Source of the DNA: Chrysomallon squamiferum
Taxonomy: Eukaryota > Mollusca > Gastropoda > Neomphalida > Peltospiridae
Assembly (NCBI GenBank): GCA_012295275.1
Contig: CM022677.1
Coordinates: 2,483,698 to 2,547,697, forward strand
Length of the DNA stretch: 64,000 bases
Direction of reading: 5' to 3'
In this document: piece after piece, positions 58,245 to 64,000 of the stretch
Layout of the letters: every line of letters begins with the position of its first letter
Numbering within the stretch: the first letter of the stretch is position 1
Notes under the pieces: generated by a model
Seen by the model: only the letters and a program-made list of their open reading frames with translations
What the model was told of the DNA's origin: nothing
The model's database searches: none
Made by a program: the position numbers and the translations under genes

Positions 58245-60070
58245 GCCAATAAGAAATAATAGATATTTTTTATTTATGTCGGATTCTAGTACAACTAATT
58301 GTCATAGCTTAATAAAAATCAAAATAATAAAAGTTGAACGTTGAAAACATCGATATTAAGGTGTTATTACGGTTGTCATTGTTCTATTGTTGACAAATAT
58401 AATAATATATTTTAATGATATTTACTGCCGGGTCAGAAAATATTAAAAATAATGTAATAAAGACAGCGAATAAAAAAAAAACATAAAGTATATTACACTG
58501 TACAACTTGCGCTCATTTTGAAAATGAAAAAAAAAAATGACGAGGAAATAACTCTCAGATGTTTACATGCATATTAACAAAATCTTTAACATTTCGGCGT
58601 TCGAAAAATGACCGCTGTGAACGACGGCGACCTTTTTCTTTTTAATCACAATTAACATTTTCATTAACAATGGGTAAAATTATCCGCTCAAGTTCAACGT
58701 ACAGTAAAATAACACCTTTTATTTACATTTAAAATTAGCTAAAATTATAATGAGACCTACTAAAACGGACGTTTTTAACAACGCCGTTATATATATACTG
58801 TTCGACGTCGAATCTCTAATATTGAATTAAAAAAACATACTCTGTATTTTCTAAAACAATGTGTTAATTTACCGCTACACCTCTGTTGAACAACTAAAAA
58901 CGTCTCAATAATATATGATGGCTGTGTTAAAACTGCAATGTTATTTTTCTTGACGCCGTGTCAAGTATCTGTGTGTGTCTCTGTGTCTGCTGAACATTAA
59001 TCTTACCTTTCAGCAAAATTTCAATGATCCATTTCGCCATCCAAACCAAAAATCAATGGTGTACATCAAGACGTTAAGAACAATACTGGAACGATGGCAA
59101 TGACGGCCTCATTAATAGAAATTTTTTAAATGTCGGATGTGAACACTTCTTAATAAAAAGTAGAATAAGTTGAACGTTGAAAACAACGCCGTTACGACGG
59201 TGATGAAAACATTAAAAACGTAATAATTTTGTTTTAATTTTTTTCAGGACAGATGTTTTCAGAAAATATAAATTCCTGCGACAATAAAAAAAATAAAAGG
59301 AATCTAGTGTGAGTTAACTTTAGGAACGGCGTTCGTTGGTGCAACGACATAACATTAATAGAAAAAGAAAATAACATATTTCAAACAAGATTCAACCTGT
59401 TTATTTGAAGTTTGAGGAATGATTCATAAAAAAAAAATTTAAATAAATAAAAGAAAACCACTACGAAAGCTATAATTTTTAACGGCGACGATGTCAAGTT
59501 TATCAAATTGTAACCTGGGTTCATTTCAGTTTGAACGAACACTAAAACAGGGCAAATAACTAATGAAGAATGAAAACATGATAAGCAAGAACAACGACAA
59601 CATAATGATAAAATAAAATAATACATTAATAATAAATTTGAACAAAGTAAAAAATCCAAAGTAAATATACATCTGGTAAAATTGTTCTGGACTATTCTCA
59701 AAAGTTCCATCACAGAAGTAGGTATCCGCATTCTAAAGGTGTCTTAGGTTATTCTAAATCTGTAACAAAGTAAAACCGAAAAAGAAAACTGAACATGTAC
59801 ACCAAGAAATTAAAACATTTACTGGAACCGGCAATGACGGCCTCATTCTGTAAGAATTTGTATTTTTTACGTAGGATGTATACTCATTTGTTACTTGTAC
59901 ATAGATATGTACATTTTTTTTTTTTTTTTTTTTTTCAGAGCAGATCCAGATTTATTATAAAATCCTAAACAATAAATTAAATTATTCTAGTTTTGTTACT
60001 TTTCATCTTTTATTTGGTGCATTAATATATAAATAAAAGAAGAAATTGTAGGATCCCAAAACAAAATAAC
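58245..60070 (+). other. Fine-scale mosaic of block A sequences
   Basis: Blocks of about 10-40 bp alternate between sequences that lie apart in block A. For example AAGTTGAACGTTGAAAAC (A 34455) runs straight into CGATATTAAGGTGTTATTA (A 33732). GACAAATATAATAATATATT mixes A 33775 and A 34515. CAGATGTTTTCAG (A 35130) runs into AAAATATAAATTCCTGCGA (A 34550 plus 35145). A segment at about 59480-59760 has no counterpart in A. Inverted satellite cores are scattered in it. No coding sequence is supported. Confidence 0.7.
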
Positions 60071-60244
60071 AACACCGTTTACCTTTGAAGTTTACTGATC
60101 TATCTATCTATCTATCTATCTATCTAAATAAAAAAATAAATAAAAAAAAAAACAAAATCGATTTAAAATTTTTATTTTATTTTTTTGAACATTAATTTAA
60201 TAATTTTTTGATTATTTTTTTTTTAGTATCTTATTTGCAGAAAA

Positions 60245-60378
60245 ATGCGGGATGATTTCGGTCTTAGCGGATTTACTTTCTTGTTGGATGTTCGAAGAAT
60301 AGTCTACAGAATTGGGATAATCGCATTATCATGCAACAAAAAAGTTTCTCAGTGTATTTCATTTTGTGAAGGAGACAG
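60245..60378 (+). CDS. Unrecognised gene family, start exon (block B, open)
   Basis: The ATG at 60245 opens 44 codons: MRDDFGLSGFTFLLDVRRIV, YRIGIIALSCNKKVSQC, ISFCEGD, then AG and a GTATTA donor. It is the only plus-strand copy without a stop. Copy A has one TGA at the codon that is CGA here, and copy C is open but diverged. A moderately hydrophobic N-terminus (residues 8-30) with Arg-Arg at 17-18 could be a membrane or signal-anchor segment; this is inference. A TTTGCAG just before the ATG could also make it an internal exon. No family was recognised. Confidence 0.5.
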
Positions 60379-60379
60379 G

Positions 60380-61169
60380 TATTACTATTTATTATTATAG
60401 TTGTTAATGTGTTTGGATAGTTTTCGTTTTATTTAATTATAATTTAAAAGTCATACACGTGATGGCAGCCATCTGATTTTAGAATAATATTTATTTATTT
60501 ATTTATTTTCATTTTTTTGGTTGTTGTTGAAAATAACGACACTCGATTAATAATAAAATTCACCAGTGGTTGTACTAATGTGAACAGCATAAACAACATC
60601 ATATAAATAAGAAATCATGTTTAGTCTTTAATTTTGTTTTACCAATCACTGTATCGGGGACAAATTTCGTGTGACCAGTAATTAAATTTGTTTTAAAATA
60701 AATTGACTTGTGTAGCACACATCACACGACAACTATGTGTCGACTGTCAAAGGATTTATTTATTTATTTATTTATTATTATTATGATGATTGTTGTTGTT
60801 GTTGTTGTTTTGGAAAAAACCACTAATAAAAATATTTTTAAAAAATATGCTAATTTTGTTTCACATGTTGTTATCAGTTTTTTTCTGATTTTTTTTTATA
60901 TTCATGTTAAATTCATGCTCTATACATTATTCAGCATATTTAATTGATTTTTAAACATATTAAAGGTTATAATGGGTGGGGCCATAAATGCTTTCATTAT
61001 TTAAGCTAAATAACTGTATAGCTCTGTTAACAATAAAAACAAATAAAGATAAATAAAAATTTAAGAAAAATATGACCAGGTTATTTCATATGTAGACACT
61101 GTAAAATATTAATACAATTATTTTTTATCTTATTATTACTAATATTTGTTTATTTGGGATGTTTTCCAG
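60380..61169. other. Intron-like DNA of block B
   Basis: Matches block A 35610-36657: (TTTA)n at 60490-60510 and 60756-60775, GTTGTTGTT near 60790. No exon. Confidence 0.6.
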
Positions 61170-61882
61170 GACATCTGGAGAAAATTTTCCAAATGAATTT
61201 AAAGAATTTTTCTATGAAAAATCAGATGCAAATGAAACATTTTATAAATTTCACATCCAGCTACACAATCATTGACCAGAACTACTCTGTAGAGTGCAAG
61301 TGCTGCTGGAATACTGTAATATGGATGTATCGATGGTTTATATTCAGCATAGACAGGAACAAGAAGGAAAGGGCAGAGCACCACTGCAGTTTTGTGAAAA
61401 CAAGCTGATGCTGGTAAAAACACTTCATCTGCTACGCTGCCAAACAAAACCATTTGGCAGATGACAGCGATGGCTCTGCATGACTGTGGCAAAGACAACA
61501 GCCAGAAAGTTGAGCAGCAGGTGATGTCTGAGCTTGCTGTTCTGAGAATGAAGCTGGATGAGAAGATAAAGAAAACAGAAAAGAAAACAGAGGCTGTAGC
61601 TGCAGCAGAACAAGATGAGACAGAGAGTCGGGAAGGCAGCGTTCATGAGAGTGATGTCTTGCCATATTGACAGTTTGAAGGACCAGGCTAGTCCTGAACC
61701 TAATTCAGAGTGCGATGAATGCATCCATGTCCCTGTCCTCTTCTTCATCATCACAAAAATCCAGTCCATTTACCAGAGAAGGGATACAAGAGACTATTGA
61801 TAATGTGAATCAACAGTCTGGTGTCAAGTGATCTGTCAGGCCTGTGTTAGAATGTTTTCAGAAACCTCTCAACAGTGTCAGG
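61170..61882 (+). pseudogene. Unrecognised gene family, large Lys/Glu-rich exon (block B)
   Basis: After GTTTTCCAG three frames each hold a protein-like piece. One has SGENFPNEFKEFFYEKSDAN, CRVQVLLEYCNMDVSMVYIQ and HRQEQEGKGRAPLQF with LMLVKTLHLLRC. The next, from about 61461, has MTAMALHDCGKDNSQKVEQQ, VMSELAVLRMKLDEKIKKTE, KKTEAVAAAEQDETESREGS and VHESDVLPY. The third continues with SSSSQKSSPFTREGIQETID and NVNQQSGV. The second piece is a charged, probably coiled or disordered stretch. A VEQQ/GTGATG junction at 61521 could be an internal donor, so this may be two exons and an intron rather than one frameshifted exon. The family is unknown. Confidence 0.5.
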
Positions 61883-62162
61883 GTATGTTCTTTTATTAGT
61901 TTATACGTGTGTGTATGTGTAAGTTTTATCGTAACAACTCTTTACTGAGGGTAAACTAGCATATAGTAATCATTTATTTGGTATTGTTTAGTTAATTATT
62001 TAAATTTTTGCCCTTATCATCATTATCATTATAATGACATCAAAAATATCCCACACCCCTTTGTGTCTGAATAATCCAGTAACTGGTACCATTACAATTT
62101 AATTTTAATAATAACAGAAACATTAGTTATTTATTTCTAACAGTTAATTATTTATTTGTATG

Positions 62163-62218
62163 TCCAGCACTGAGGATAAAGTTTGTTCTGCTGCCACTGG
62201 AAAAGAAAACCTGAACAG
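62163..62218 (+). CDS. Unrecognised gene family, STEDKVCSAATGKEN exon remnant (block B)
   Basis: Reads SSTEDKVCSAATGKENLNR, then GTGAAT. It matches the second half of the exon at 37999-38112 in block A. The first half (ALIDVLILG part) has been lost in B. Confidence 0.4.
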
Positions 62219-62250
62219 GTGAATTTCTTATATATATCTCATTATTCTAA

Positions 62251-62414
<164 letters not shown>

Positions 62415-62457
62415 GATATAACTACAAAGGTAAATAAATAAAAGACTTGTTTTTCAG

Positions 62458-62534
62458 AAACTGCTCTGAACAGAAGATCACCACAGGGTACAAATGTTAT
62501 CAGAGAATATGGCAGAACAGGCACATCTATAGAG
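62458..62534 (+). CDS. Unrecognised gene family, ETALNRR exon (block B)
   Basis: The acceptor is GTTTTTCAG and the donor GTTGTT. It reads ETALNRRSPQGTNVIREYGR then TGTSIE. It is 6 bp shorter than block A's exon; A and B differ by in-frame-compatible changes, and the TGTSIE end is identical in all copies. Confidence 0.5.
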
Positions 62535-63094
62535 GTTGTTGTTATTAGTCATTGTCATTGTTGTAGTAATGTAGATGTTACACCATTAGTACTTGTAGCA
62601 TTAATAATAAACTACTTGTTGTAGTAATGTTGCAAAATTGATCTTGATGATGTTTTAGCTGATGATGCTATCTCAGTAGCTTTGTAATAGTAATTACTGG
62701 TTGTAGTGGTGGTGGTAGTAGTAGTAACAGTACTAATAATAGTTATTTCTAGAGAAATTGTTATGATAAATGTAACAATAAGTAGTGTAACAGTAGTGAT
62801 AGTAGTAGTAACAGTAGTCATCGTTATTGTTGTAGTAATTATAATAATATTAGTATAAGGAAATACAGGCACAGGAATAACAGTGAAGAGAGTAAAAAAA
62901 TATTATTAATGAATAGTAATTTTAGTAATAGGAGTATTATTTCAATAACAATAACCCTAGCTGAATAAGGAATAATAGTAATGATGATAATAAAATAGTA
63001 GTGTTGCAGTAAATGTAGTAGTAGCAGTATTTTATTTAAAATTATACAGTATTTTATTTATATTTTATACAGTATTTTATTTATTTATTTATTT

Positions 63095-63420
63095 GCACCC
63101 ACCAATCACACTTTGACCAGTGAGTTGTCCAGTCTCTTGTCCAACGTCAGCATTGACTCAGTTGTGTGAAAGTTCTGCTGATGAACAGCTCAGTTTTGGT
63201 GACCTGGACACGCTGTGGATATTGAAGCCGACCACATCAACAAATCTGATTAACTTGGAGTCTTACACCAGATCACCAATCCAAACAGTCAAAAACTTGA
63301 AAAACTTGAACGTGCTAAAACCAGGCTAAGATAAACATTAAAATGAAATCATTTGACAGATGACTGTGATGGCTGTGTGTGACAGTGGCAAAGACAAAAG
63401 CCTGGAAGTTGAGCAGCAGG
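63095..63420 (+). pseudogene. Unrecognised gene family, 3' exon region (block B)
   Basis: A frame of about 70 codons reads CPVSCPTSALTQLCESSADE, QLSFGDLDTLWILKPTTSTN, LINLESYTRSPIQTVKNLKN and LNVLKPG, then stops. A further piece reads QMTVMAVCDSGKDKSLEVEQ, next to CAGCAG/GTGACT. That last piece is a diverged repeat of QMTAMALHDCGKDNSQKVEQ in the large exon (61440-61520). Better preserved than the block A copy. Confidence 0.5.
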
Positions 63421-63520
63421 TGACTTAGTTTACTTCCATTAGCATTGTTTTATTTCTTTTTAGCTTAAATTTGTACTAAGAGTAATCAAAGTAGTTTTAT
63501 TTTTAACTCCCAAAAATTCA

Positions 63521-63834
63521 TGTTTATTTTAGACACATTTGTTATCTGTCCAGCTTTAGATTTTCTTTCAGTAAATAATATGAATTGGTAACTTCATCTT
63601 TAAATCTCATTGGAATACAAAACAAAATATTTAAAAAGTTCATATTTCAATTTTTAGTTTACTATAATTATATTGATTCATGCTATGTTAATTTATTAAA
63701 TCATTTTATAACAAAGAAATCTCATTATTTACTGAATGGCATTCAGAGCTTTCATCATGTATTTATAGGAACTGAAGAACCCAATATACCAAACTGTGGA
63801 TTTAAACTGTTTATTTTCAGAGGTTAAATCAGCT
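63521..63834. other. Unassigned stretch right of block B
   Basis: AT-rich, no recognised exon. It diverges from the block A flank after about 63520. Confidence 0.4.
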
Positions 63835-63951
63835 TGTTAAGGATAAAAATATTCAAGAAATTGTTTCTAAATACAAACTCAGATTGAGATTTTAGAGCAA
63901 AGAGCAGCTCAAGTCTCCAGTTGAGTTGAAGTATTTGGTGCTGTCCAGCAG
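63835..63951 (+). CDS. Candidate exon, unrecognised coiled-coil-like protein
   Basis: After TTATTTTCAG it reads RLNQLVKDKNIQEIVSKYKL with RLRF, then a TAG, then SKEQLKSPVELKYLVLSSR and a GTATTT donor. The first part is a charged heptad-like stretch. It lies beyond the region shared with block A and may be a further downstream exon of the block B gene. The in-frame TAG argues for decay or a wrong frame. Confidence 0.35.
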
Positions 63952-64000
63952 GTATTTAAATACATTATTCATTGCAAACCTTTCCATTTTATTTCAGTTT

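Noticed and set aside
59381-59731. 116-codon minus-strand frame in block B
   Set aside because: It crosses the B-only insert and mosaic sequence; hydrophobic composition follows the AT content and no family was recognised.

Overview
The window is AT-rich, intron-rich animal DNA, crowded with microsatellites and minisatellites. It has no prokaryotic features, and most recognisable coding matter is broken. The motif GGGAGATAACTCT, which I associate from memory with mollusc genomes, occurs about twenty times in one array and singly elsewhere (for example near 52.5 kb). I therefore infer a mollusc; the species cannot be told. All family names below come from reading translated exons and from memory of the families. 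No search was run.

Layout. 0-6 kb: AT-rich DNA, a 75-bp minisatellite (12 copies) and a 2-kb CA-rich minisatellite. 7.6-9.3 kb, minus strand: two exons of a dead transposon gene with HCD...QNKN and WCFGLLK motifs. 10.2-14.4 kb, minus strand: seven collinear exon remnants of MCC (colorectal mutant cancer protein). 15-22.7 kb: a transposase tail, a 2-kb minisatellite, a 600-bp purine tract and dense microsatellites. 22.9-28.5 kb: minus-strand exons of an unrecognised gene. 29.6-30.7 kb: an intronless, frameshifted prolyl 4-hydroxylase alpha copy. 31.2-39.4 kb: thrombospondin type-1 remnants, a roughly 145-bp satellite and a second copy of the unrecognised gene on the plus strand. 43.4 kb: a 200-N gap. 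44.9-46.4 kb: a degenerate Ty3/Gypsy pol. 50.5-51.4 kb: a second copy of the dead transposon gene. 52.0-53.0 kb: a terminal-inverted-repeat element. 55.8-63.5 kb: a third copy of the 31-39 kb block.

The main structure is a segmental duplication present three times. Block A (31.2-39.4 kb, plus) recurs as B (55.8-63.5 kb, plus), and part of it recurs inverted as C (25.4-29.0 kb). C and A are inverted arms around a 5.6-kb spacer that holds the P4HA copy and the TSP1 remnants. Block B is partly a fine-scale mosaic of sequences that lie 0.5-1 kb apart in A, which could be gene conversion or an assembly artefact. No intact protein-coding gene can be shown. The best candidates for real unknown coding sequence are the repeated exons of the A/B/C family.
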